Positions 51,642-59,866 of a DNA stretch of 64,000 bases are shown here, one piece after another (positions within the stretch are counted from its first letter, which is position 1; each line of letters starts with the position of its first letter). Both the position numbers and the translations under genes were made by a program. The notes below the pieces were generated by a model, which saw only the letters and a list, made by a program, of their open reading frames with translations, did no database searches and was not told the DNA's origin. The DNA is from Clostridia bacterium (GTDB lineage Bacteria > Bacillota > Clostridia > Oscillospirales > Acutalibacteraceae): the NCBI GenBank assembly GCA_017437005.1, contig JAFSBZ010000045.1, positions 47,575-111,574 of the forward strand, given 5' to 3'.

Positions 51642-52667
51642 TTAACCTGTGATACCTACTCGGTCAATGCTTTCGATAAATCCACGCTGTATAAACATAT
51701 AGAATATAAGCATTGGAGTTATAAACAAAAGACACGCTGCCATAACTATTGACGCACCCTGAGGAGTGTTTGCTGTAAAATATATACCCCATTTTTGAAC
51801 CATATAAGGTACAACTGTGTTGAGTCCGCTGGCAAGCGGAAGATCACTTGTAAGATACATACCCGAAAGCAACGAGTCATTCCAGTGCCATATAAGTGAG
51901 AACACCAATACAGTTATAAATACAACACTTGATGATGGAACAGCAATTTTAAGGAATGTTTTAAACGGACCTGCGCCATCAACCCATGCAGCCTCTTCAA
52001 GTTCGCGAGGTAAGCCGCTAAAGAACTGTATGTAGATGTAAATAAGTACACCCGAACGAAGACCTACACCAAACAATGACGGCAACCACAAGGTCCAGCC
52101 TGTATTTACAATGTTAGGAGTAATATTGATGATCCACTCTGCGCCAAACAGACCACCAATCCACGCAACTAATGACTCAATTCCCTTACCTATGAACATA
52201 AAGTCAAGGTTTGAATAGTTAACCATTCGAGGAATAAGCACCATCATATCGGGAACAAGAATTGTCAAGAAAAGTATACCGGTAAAAATCTTTTTACCCT
52301 TGAAATCAAATCGCGCAAAACCGTAACCGATAACAGCGCAGGTTACAACCTCAAGCAATGCACTTACAACCTCAAGCTTAATTGTGTTAAGAAATGATTT
52401 AACAAAACCTAACGCTTCAATTGCCTTAGAAAAATTGTCTTTCATACCAATTTCGGTTGGAATCCAAACACGTGTAGAGTTGTTAAACGCGGTTGTAGAC
52501 ATTATAGAAGTAACAATCATATAAAGCAAAGGATAAATAATTAGAAAACCGATTGATATTAGCAATGCATATCTAATAAGTGAATACGCAACACCCGTAC
52601 CAACTTTTGCATAACGCAATGCTCTTAAACGGTCGGCTTCGGAAATATTTTTCAATGGATTTTTCAT
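51642..52667 (-). CDS. Carbohydrate ABC transporter permease (MalG type)
   Basis: A 341-residue inner-membrane permease with six spans. The EAA loop that contacts the ATPase reads 'LPRELEEAAWVDGAGPFKTFLKIAVPSSSVVFI' (about 217-249). The 'MIVTSIMSTTAFNNSTRVWIPTEIG' segment after the first span is typical of the second (MalG-like) subunit. Last gene of the operon; pairs with the permease at 52685-53593 and probably with the 481-residue binding protein. No ATPase is encoded nearby. Confidence 0.92.
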   Translation of the reverse strand: MKNPLKNISEADRLRALRYAKVGTGVAYSLIRYALLISIGFLIIYPLLYMIVTSIMSTTAFNNSTRVWIPTEIGMKDNFSKAIEALGFVKSFLNTIKLEVVSALLEVVTCAVIGYGFARFDFKGKKIFTGILFLTILVPDMMVLIPRMVNYSNLDFMFIGKGIESLVAWIGGLFGAEWIINITPNIVNTGWTLWLPSLFGVGLRSGVLIYIYIQFFSGLPRELEEAAWVDGAGPFKTFLKIAVPSSSVVFITVLVFSLIWHWNDSLLSGMYLTSDLPLASGLNTVVPYMVQKWGIYFTANTPQGASIVMAACLLFITPMLIFYMFIQRGFIESIDRVGITG

Positions 52668-52684
52668 ATTTCTAACCTCCCTAT

Positions 52685-53593
52685 TTAAGCTTCATATCGT
52701 TTTAAAATAAACTTATAGAACAGTAGGATTAAAATACCCATAATTGCACATGCTGCAATAAAGTAGAACCAAATCATAGCAGATGGAATATCATACTGAC
52801 CGCCGCGCATCTTACCATAAACCTGCTCTATCATAGGAGCACGCTCGTTAATAAAGAGCTCAACCATCGTAAATATACCAACAAGCAACGTAATTCGCGA
52901 CAGCATTGGGAATGTTATAAACCAAAACTCTTCCCACTTGGTAGCGCCCTCAACCTTAGAAGCCTCATAAAGTGTTGACGGTATTGACTGAAGACCAGCC
53001 AAGAACAATACTATCTGAATACCGCAGGACCAAACAAGGTTGAATATGTTGTTGATTGCGTTTGAAATAAAGGTTGCAACTTCGGTACCCATATTTAAAG
53101 CGCTTGTAAGGTCCTCAACCTTAATCATACCTGATGCCATACCTGCAGAAACACCCATTTCAACAAGATTTTCATCGGTTGTAGTGAATACATATGACAT
53201 TACCTTACCTGTAGCAATAATAACCGGCAGGAAGTAAAGCGCTCTAAAAAATACACGGCCACGGAAATTTTGATTAAGCATAATTGCAAGTATAAGACTA
53301 AGAACCAAAATAATTGGCAATGAATAAGCAAAGCTGGTTATTGATTCTGTAAGCCAGGTTGTATACTTAGGGTCAACCTTTAAAATTTCTTTATAATTCT
53401 CAAGACCTACCCATGTAGTCTTAACGCCATCAGAGGTAACAACAACAGAACAAAATGAATAAATTATAGACTGAATAATCGGTATAAAGAAGAACATAAT
53501 CAAACCAATTATCCAAGGCAAAACAAAGAAGAAACCATAGCGAGATTTTAACTCCTCAATGCCTCTTGCCTTTTTAAGTTTAGACTTTGACAT
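52685..53593 (-). CDS. Sugar ABC transporter permease (MalF type)
   Basis: A 302-residue permease with six spans: 'RYGFFFVLPWIIGLIMFFFIPIIQSIIYSF' at the start, EAA loop 'IPSTLYEASKVEGATKWEEFWFITFPMLSRI' (about 204-234). First permease of the second importer. Its start overlaps the DUF5696-like gene stop (TAATG), so the lipoprotein and transporter are translationally coupled. Confidence 0.92.
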   Translation of the reverse strand: MSKSKLKKARGIEELKSRYGFFFVLPWIIGLIMFFFIPIIQSIIYSFCSVVVTSDGVKTTWVGLENYKEILKVDPKYTTWLTESITSFAYSLPIILVLSLILAIMLNQNFRGRVFFRALYFLPVIIATGKVMSYVFTTTDENLVEMGVSAGMASGMIKVEDLTSALNMGTEVATFISNAINNIFNLVWSCGIQIVLFLAGLQSIPSTLYEASKVEGATKWEEFWFITFPMLSRITLLVGIFTMVELFINERAPMIEQVYGKMRGGQYDIPSAMIWFYFIAACAIMGILILLFYKFILKRYEA

Positions 53594-55848
53594 TATGCTG
53601 CACCTCCTGTTACGATGTAATCAAGCGCTGCTACCTCACCCGCAGGGGTTTGAGCAGGATCGCTGTTGTAATTTACATACACAGTAACACCATTATCAAA
53701 TGTAGTGCAATGAACACCTGAACTGATTACTGTGTTTGAAGTAATTTTTGCGCCGTTAATGCTTTCGTAGTAGTCGGCAAGTTCGCCGTATGTTGAAAGC
53801 ATATCGTCCTTAACATTAGAATATACGGTTGTGTTAAAATAAGGATAGTACGCATTGATAAGTGAGTTATCCCACTGTGAAATAAGGGTGTAGTTAAGAC
53901 CAAGACCACCTTCTACAGCACCCAAAACAGCCTTTTGGGGAGTTACTGCAGTATTAATCGGTTCTGTAGTCATAGGTACGTATCCCTTAAATACCATTGC
54001 ATAGAAAGGTACGCTGTCCATAAACGCGTAACCTCTATCGGAAACAATCGGAGCGTTTTCGATTATGTCGGCGGAAACAGCTGCGTAAGCATTAGCGTTA
54101 TTAGCCATAATCTTTTGATTGCTTTCTTTTACTTGTTTTAACGCATTAGATACTGCTATATCAAAGCCGTGCTTGGAATTATAATCAACAGTACTATTTA
54201 TATCAGAGTAGTCTGAGTAAGAAAGCGAGCTAAGAGACTCAATCGAAACACCATTAAGAGTCAACTTACTGTTAGCATCCAAAGCCTTAGATACTGCATC
54301 AGAAAATCTGATTGGTCTAAGCAGACGATATTTTAAGTTTTCATCGTTGTTACGGAGCGCTTTGTCAATGATATACTGTTCAGACTTAATTGAACCACTG
54401 TTCATAACTGCATCGCGGAAATACTTGAAGCCAGAACCTGATGAAGCAAATTTAACAAGCTCATAATCCATATACAAGTCAACTTTTTCAGCATGAGTGC
54501 TTACAAGCTTCTTCAATTGTGAAGCGGAACCGATATTACCGCCAATCTTAAAGCCGCCACCAATACTGCCGTTGTCAACACCGCATACGCCAAAACCTTT
54601 AAATTTAACAGCAAGACTGTCCACCGATTCTGAAATTTCAGAAATCATAGTATTCGCCTGCTCTACAGTTGTTGTAGCAAATAATGTCTTGTAAGGAACG
54701 CCAAGGAACGATTTTGTTATTTGAGTACCACCGATAAAGCTAACACTCATAGCCTTGTCATTCTTTGTTTCGGTAAGACCACATTCGCTAACAAGGTAAT
54801 CGCGATAAATATTTGCCATACCGCTATAGTTAGCGTTATCGCCTTGAAGGGGATAAAAACGAATTGAAAATTCGCCCTCAATCATATTCTCGGGGAAAAT
54901 ATTAGCATCACGTGTGTTATTAAAGGATGTTGCTAAGTGCGTAGTATAACCGCGAAGCTGGAATGAAGGATAAACTGTAGTAAATTTATACGCTGTGTTA
55001 CCACAAGTGGTTTTTAACAATACAGTTTCAGCACCTTCATCAATAATGGCAAATCCGCCAACACTACCCTTTTTATAACCATAAACAGGAAGTCTGATAG
55101 CATTTTCCTCGGTAGAAATATATTGTTCCTCCATTGTGAGATCATCGCCATATACGTAAGCGCTGTATAATATACCCTGATCATTATAGGAAGCGCCCGA
55201 TAAAAGCGCGCCCGAACCTGAAGGCACAAACAAATACGAATCTTCCGAATCATTAGGAATAGATGACAAGAACGGCGCCAATGATACATATGTCACCTTA
55301 AGGTCATTTTCCTGAATTTTGGTTGAGTCAACCGAAATACTTACATAGTCATTACAAAGAACATAATTAACAGGTATCATAATTTCCTGTAAATCAAAGT
55401 AATACTCAATTGTAACGCCATTTTCAATCGGCTTATAAACCATACGGCCTGCGCCGCCGCTAATACCATCATAGGTAGTTGTAATCTGGTTACCACCACC
55501 ACTGATTTTTTTGTCCATATAGCCTACTTCAAGAACTGATTGTGGGAAGCCATGTCTTCTAATCGGCATACCCATAGCATCAAATTGTTGTTCGCCTTCG
55601 GGAGTTGGACAGGTTCCCCAAGAAGCGCCCGTAGCATTTTCAACAATTTTTATGCCGCCTGTCGCAGAGTCATACTGCAAGGTGTATTTGTCATTTTTAG
55701 CAATTTCTTCATCAGTAGAAGGAACACTTGACTTAACATCTTTATCAAACGGCTTTTGTGAGGGTGTGAAATCACCCTCACCGCCACAAGCTACAAGAGA
55801 GAGAAGAAGGAATATACAAACAATAATACTTAATATACGTTTTTTCAT
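53593..55848 (-). CDS. DUF5696-like lipoprotein, possibly glycosidase-related
   Basis: A 751-residue lipoprotein (lipobox LVAC, cysteine 21). Residues about 50-340 are rich in beta strands and resemble a mutarotase-like sandwich ('YTLQYDSATGGIKIVENATGASWGTCPTPEG', 'VTIEYYFDLQEIMIPVNYVLCNDYVSISVD'). Residues about 360-750 look like a TIM barrel ('DSLAVKFKGFGVCGVDNGSIGG', 'KVDLYMDYELVKFASSGSGF', 'SDRGYAFMDSVPFYAMVFKGYVPMTTEPIN'), matching my memory of DUF5696. The sandwich-plus-barrel layout is that of several glycoside hydrolase clans, but I cannot name catalytic residues. Coupled to a sugar permease by a TAATG overlap. Confidence 0.7.
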   Translation of the reverse strand: MKKRILSIIVCIFLLLSLVACGGEGDFTPSQKPFDKDVKSSVPSTDEEIAKNDKYTLQYDSATGGIKIVENATGASWGTCPTPEGEQQFDAMGMPIRRHGFPQSVLEVGYMDKKISGGGNQITTTYDGISGGAGRMVYKPIENGVTIEYYFDLQEIMIPVNYVLCNDYVSISVDSTKIQENDLKVTYVSLAPFLSSIPNDSEDSYLFVPSGSGALLSGASYNDQGILYSAYVYGDDLTMEEQYISTEENAIRLPVYGYKKGSVGGFAIIDEGAETVLLKTTCGNTAYKFTTVYPSFQLRGYTTHLATSFNNTRDANIFPENMIEGEFSIRFYPLQGDNANYSGMANIYRDYLVSECGLTETKNDKAMSVSFIGGTQITKSFLGVPYKTLFATTTVEQANTMISEISESVDSLAVKFKGFGVCGVDNGSIGGGFKIGGNIGSASQLKKLVSTHAEKVDLYMDYELVKFASSGSGFKYFRDAVMNSGSIKSEQYIIDKALRNNDENLKYRLLRPIRFSDAVSKALDANSKLTLNGVSIESLSSLSYSDYSDINSTVDYNSKHGFDIAVSNALKQVKESNQKIMANNANAYAAVSADIIENAPIVSDRGYAFMDSVPFYAMVFKGYVPMTTEPINTAVTPQKAVLGAVEGGLGLNYTLISQWDNSLINAYYPYFNTTVYSNVKDDMLSTYGELADYYESINGAKITSNTVISSGVHCTTFDNGVTVYVNYNSDPAQTPAGEVAALDYIVTGGAA

Positions 55849-55864
55849 ATGTCTATTCCCCCTT

Positions 55865-57955
55865 TTAAATAGTCGAAATTTCGGTAATAAGTGTTATAAC
55901 AAACGCACCGAATTGCTGAACGAGAATTATAAGCATAATAAGCAAGAAGATAATTATTGCCATACCCAATATGCTAAGAAGAGTCGTCCATAAGAATTTA
56001 CCCATTGAGAAATCGTGTATTTTAAGCATACCGATTATCAACATCATTGCACCGTAGATAAGCGAAATTGTTGTCATAATGCTCAAGAATCCAGCCTCTA
56101 CAGGTAAGAGCATATTTGAAAGTACAATGTAAAGAATACCTTCAAGAATAAGCGGTAACAAGCTATAGCAGGTAACAATAATAATCTCTTTCAGCTTACC
56201 CTTACCGCCAAGCAATGTACATACAAGCCAGTTTGCAACAATCCACAAAACTACCAATCCTGCAGAACGAACAAGTACAATAATACTGTTAAATGTTGTT
56301 GGGTCATAGTTGCTAAATAGGAAACCGCCCGCAATTGTCTTTAAAACAGTAACTGAATAATAAAGAACCAAAAGTAAAAGTGAAAGTCCTATAGAACCTA
56401 AGCCCTTTTCTTTTATGTCGGTAAAGTTGTTAGACGGATGTATCATTGTGGTAAGCATAAGATTTAAAGACTTGTTTTTAATAAGAACTATCTTCTTTTT
56501 GTTGGTTATAAACATAAATGCGATAGCGCCCAAAACAACCACAACAATTATAACAAACAACCATGTAAAGTTATCGCTTATAAAATCTTTACGCACATAC
56601 TCAAAAGCAACAGCGTAAGTGTCTTTATCGTAGCCTAATTTTGCATATTTAAGCGCTGATTCATAGTCCTCAAGCTCAAGATATGCATTAGCAAGACCGC
56701 TGTAAGCAAGCTGGCTGTTAGCATCCTGCTTAAGAACATCCTCCCAGCCTTCTTTAACCTTGTCATATTCACCGTTCAAGGTAAGATAGTCAAGCTCCTT
56801 AACCTGCTTACCGTAATCGTTAATGGTAAACACAGTTATATAGTTGTTATCGGAATCGGCTACAAGAATTTCATCACCGTTTTGCTTTATAACAAGCGCA
56901 CATGAATTTGTAAATGTACCTACCTGATTACCGGCGCCCATACCACCGCCAAATACGTTAAGTATACGGCACTGGTCATCATATATAAACACCTTGTCGA
57001 ACATTGATTCAAGCGCATAAATAAATCCGTTATCATCAACCTCGATATCACGAAGGTCCTGCTTACTGAAGTTTTTAATCCAAATAATTTTTGTATCTGT
57101 GAAATTAACCTTAGAATTAAGAATGTTAGTACCCGAACCTGGGCTTAAACGACGTATCTGTGCATTACGTGAAGCAGTACTATAGTCGGTAAAGCCGTTA
57201 CAGGTATATACAAAACCTTCGTTGTCGATTGTAATATCAACAAGCGAGAATGGCAATTTCTTAATCTGGTTAGCATGCTTTTCAGCATTTGGGAACAAGC
57301 GGTTTGAAATGTTGGTAAACACCGATGCAATTGTTGCATTAACGGTATTTGAACCATAGAAGCCAAGGAAGGTACGGTCAGGAGCATATAGCAACGAACC
57401 GTAATAACAACCTTCACTAACTACATACATATATCCGTTTGCATCACGGGTTATTTTTATTGGTTTAAAAAGAAAATCATCGGGAATAAGATTTGATTCC
57501 GGAAGTGTAATTGTATCAATCAAGTTACCGTCAACATCAATCATATAAATATTTGCGCCTTCGGTATTGCAAATATAAATTACACCATCGTTATAATAAA
57601 TACCCTTTGCATTTCTATAAGATGTTGTACCACTAATTAAACCAATCTCTTTTACAAAATTATAATCTTTATCCAAAACCACGATGCGTGAATTTGCATC
57701 AAGAATATAAATGTTTTCTTCATTGTCTTTGCACATCGCTGTGATTTGAGTAAGTCTTTCAACGCCAAGCTTTGTAACGTCGATAACCTTGTCAACATCA
57801 TACATTGCTTTACCATAAACCGCTTTTCTTTGTGTACCTACATTAGTCCAATAGGTATATGTATCGGTTGGTGGTACCGCTGAAACAACTGTTACAGATG
57901 CTACAAGACATATAGCTAAAATCACAGCAAAAAGACGACCTAATGCTTTTTTCAC
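55865..57955 (-). CDS. Exported beta-propeller (NHL-like) / TPR / Yip1-like membrane protein
   Basis: A 696-residue protein with a signal peptide (about 5-27), then repeated strands 'ITAMCKDNEENIYILDANSRIVVLDKDYNFVKEIG', 'GIYYNDGVIYICNTEGANIYMIDVDGNLI', 'DIEVDDNGFIYALESMFDKVFIYDDQC' typical of NHL propellers (about 45-385). A short TPR ('DANSQLAYSGLANAYLELEDYESALKYAKLGYDKD', about 410-445) precedes a span (about 465-485) and a Yip1-like block of five spans (about 520-690). The start is probably the GTG at 57955: the ATG at 57964 touches GGAG with no gap, whereas the GTG is nine bases away. The propeller faces outside. Function unknown; a glycan sensor or transporter accessory is possible. Confidence 0.8.
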   Translation of the reverse strand: MKKALGRLFAVILAICLVASVTVVSAVPPTDTYTYWTNVGTQRKAVYGKAMYDVDKVIDVTKLGVERLTQITAMCKDNEENIYILDANSRIVVLDKDYNFVKEIGLISGTTSYRNAKGIYYNDGVIYICNTEGANIYMIDVDGNLIDTITLPESNLIPDDFLFKPIKITRDANGYMYVVSEGCYYGSLLYAPDRTFLGFYGSNTVNATIASVFTNISNRLFPNAEKHANQIKKLPFSLVDITIDNEGFVYTCNGFTDYSTASRNAQIRRLSPGSGTNILNSKVNFTDTKIIWIKNFSKQDLRDIEVDDNGFIYALESMFDKVFIYDDQCRILNVFGGGMGAGNQVGTFTNSCALVIKQNGDEILVADSDNNYITVFTINDYGKQVKELDYLTLNGEYDKVKEGWEDVLKQDANSQLAYSGLANAYLELEDYESALKYAKLGYDKDTYAVAFEYVRKDFISDNFTWLFVIIVVVVLGAIAFMFITNKKKIVLIKNKSLNLMLTTMIHPSNNFTDIKEKGLGSIGLSLLLLVLYYSVTVLKTIAGGFLFSNYDPTTFNSIIVLVRSAGLVVLWIVANWLVCTLLGGKGKLKEIIIVTCYSLLPLILEGILYIVLSNMLLPVEAGFLSIMTTISLIYGAMMLIIGMLKIHDFSMGKFLWTTLLSILGMAIIIFLLIMLIILVQQFGAFVITLITEISTI

Positions 57956-57987
57956 TGTTTTCATCTCCTTATGTAATATTTGTAAGC

Positions 57988-58884
57988 TTATTCCTTAATA
58001 CCTGCGCTACTCATTGATTCGGCAACACTGCTTTGTGAAACCAAGAATACAATGATAGGAGGTATCATCATAATTACGGTAACCGCCATCGCAGAACCTG
58101 CACGCGCGGTACCGCCGGCAGTAATCTGTGTTACTACCTGAGGCAAAATCTTTAATTCTTCAGAGAAGATTTTACCCGAAGGAACCATAGCCCAAATATC
58201 ACGGAAGGTAAACAGTAAAAGTGTAAGCCAAATAGGCTTGATTGTTGGCATTACTATAGACCAGAAAACTTTAAACTGGTTAGCGCCGTCAATCTTGGCG
58301 GCTTCAAGCAATGCATCGGGAACATAACCCTCAATATACTGCTTACCAAGGAATACACCCATTGTAGATGCCATAGGTGGCAAAATATAAATCCAATAGG
58401 TATCGATAAGTCCTAATTTTGAGAAAATTAAGTACTGAGGAACAGCAAGTGTATATGCGTTAAACATAAGCGCAAACTGAACTGTCCAGAAAATTGCGTT
58501 ACGTCCTTTAAATGTACCTTTAGAAATAGCATATGCTGCCATAAGAGCAACAAGTATGTAAACAAAGGTTGTGAAAAGTGTAATTGCCACACTGTTGAAT
58601 ACATATCTTGAAAGCGGAACCTTAAGCGAAGCCATAAGGTCAGGCAATATTGTATAGTTACCTATTGTAGGACGGTGAACTAAGAATCGAGGTGGGAATA
58701 TAAGCAACTCGTCAAGAGGCTTAAATGAGGTGGATACGCAGTAAATAAGTGGTAGCATTGAAAACAAACCACCAGCTACAAGGAAAAATACCAAAGCAAA
58801 GTTACCTGCTTTTGAGCGGGTATAACGTTTGACTGCAGACTTTTTACCACGTTTGTCTTCAAAATATTGTTTAATTCTATTCAT
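57988..58884 (-). CDS. Carbohydrate ABC transporter permease (MalG type)
   Basis: A 298-residue six-span permease. 'NFALVFFLVAGGLFSMLPLIYCVSTSFKPLDELLIFPPRFLVHRPT' is the classic MalG-like N-terminus, and 'VPDALLEAAKIDGANQFKVFWSIVMPTIKPI' (about 188-218) is the EAA loop. Works with the permease at 58896-59849 and the 973-residue binding protein. Confidence 0.93.
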   Translation of the reverse strand: MNRIKQYFEDKRGKKSAVKRYTRSKAGNFALVFFLVAGGLFSMLPLIYCVSTSFKPLDELLIFPPRFLVHRPTIGNYTILPDLMASLKVPLSRYVFNSVAITLFTTFVYILVALMAAYAISKGTFKGRNAIFWTVQFALMFNAYTLAVPQYLIFSKLGLIDTYWIYILPPMASTMGVFLGKQYIEGYVPDALLEAAKIDGANQFKVFWSIVMPTIKPIWLTLLLFTFRDIWAMVPSGKIFSEELKILPQVVTQITAGGTARAGSAMAVTVIMMIPPIIVFLVSQSSVAESMSSAGIKE

Positions 58885-58895
58885 CTACAGTCACC

Positions 58896-59849
58896 TCACT
58901 TCTCAAAAATCTTAAGTATCTTACCAACAAGCAAACGTGCTGCAACCATCATTACAAAAAGTACAACCGACATAGCGCACGCATAACCTAATTCGTATCT
59001 TACGGTTGCCATATCTGTCATCAATGATACTATCGTATCAACAGCGTTACCTTTACTTGGGTAGCCTGCAAGCTCAATCATAAGCGTGCTTGCACTAAAT
59101 GAGCTTTGAATTTGCATAACCGCACTAAAAAGCAACATTGGCTGCATTGCAGGAAGTGTAATGTAACGGAGCTCTTGCCAACGGTTTCTGATACCGTCAA
59201 TCGCGCCTGCCTCATACATATCACGGCTTACGTTCTGCAAACCGGAAATGTTAGAAAGGAACGAAACACCCATACTCTGCCAAAGTTGAACAATAATAAC
59301 TATTGTCATTAGGTAACCTTCGGTTTTGAGCCATACAATAGGAGCGGTAATGATACCGAGGGAGAGCAAAAAGCTGTTGATATAACCGTAGCTATCACCA
59401 CTGAATGCTACCTTCCATATAAAGTAGGCGTTACCTACAAGTGAAGGCGCATAGAACATGAATGAAAGGAACGCACGAACCTTTGGTGTAAACTCGTTTA
59501 CAAACCACGCAAGCACAAATGAAAGCAAAAAGCCTAACGGACCTGCAATGATTGCAAATATAAGTGTGTTTCTAACAGTAACGCTAAAGGTTGTATCTTC
59601 AACTATCATACGACGGTAATTTTCAATCCATACAAACTTTGCAGGAGAAATCATATCATATGAAGTAAAGCTTAAGGCAATAGATGCGAAAATTGGAATT
59701 ATTGTAAATACAAAGAAGAAAATCAAGAAAGGAGCAAGCATTGTAAGCATAGGAATATGCTCGGTTAATAACTTGTCACGTGAAAAACTACTTAACTTCT
59801 TTGAAGCAGCAGGCATTTTTGCAGCCTGATTATCTTTATTTTTAAACAT
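58896..59849 (-). CDS. Sugar ABC transporter permease (MalF type)
   Basis: A 317-residue six-span permease. Start 'LTEHIPMLTMLAPFLIFFFVFTIIPIFASIALSFTSYDMISP' and EAA loop 'VSRDMYEAGAIDGIRNRWQELRYITLPAMQPM' (about 207-238). Second gene of the operon, 17 bases after the large binding protein. AGGAGGGG ribosome site. Confidence 0.93.
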   Translation of the reverse strand: MFKNKDNQAAKMPAASKKLSSFSRDKLLTEHIPMLTMLAPFLIFFFVFTIIPIFASIALSFTSYDMISPAKFVWIENYRRMIVEDTTFSVTVRNTLIFAIIAGPLGFLLSFVLAWFVNEFTPKVRAFLSFMFYAPSLVGNAYFIWKVAFSGDSYGYINSFLLSLGIITAPIVWLKTEGYLMTIVIIVQLWQSMGVSFLSNISGLQNVSRDMYEAGAIDGIRNRWQELRYITLPAMQPMLLFSAVMQIQSSFSASTLMIELAGYPSKGNAVDTIVSLMTDMATVRYELGYACAMSVVLFVMMVAARLLVGKILKIFEK

Positions 59850-59866
59850 ATGCTTTTCTCCCCTCC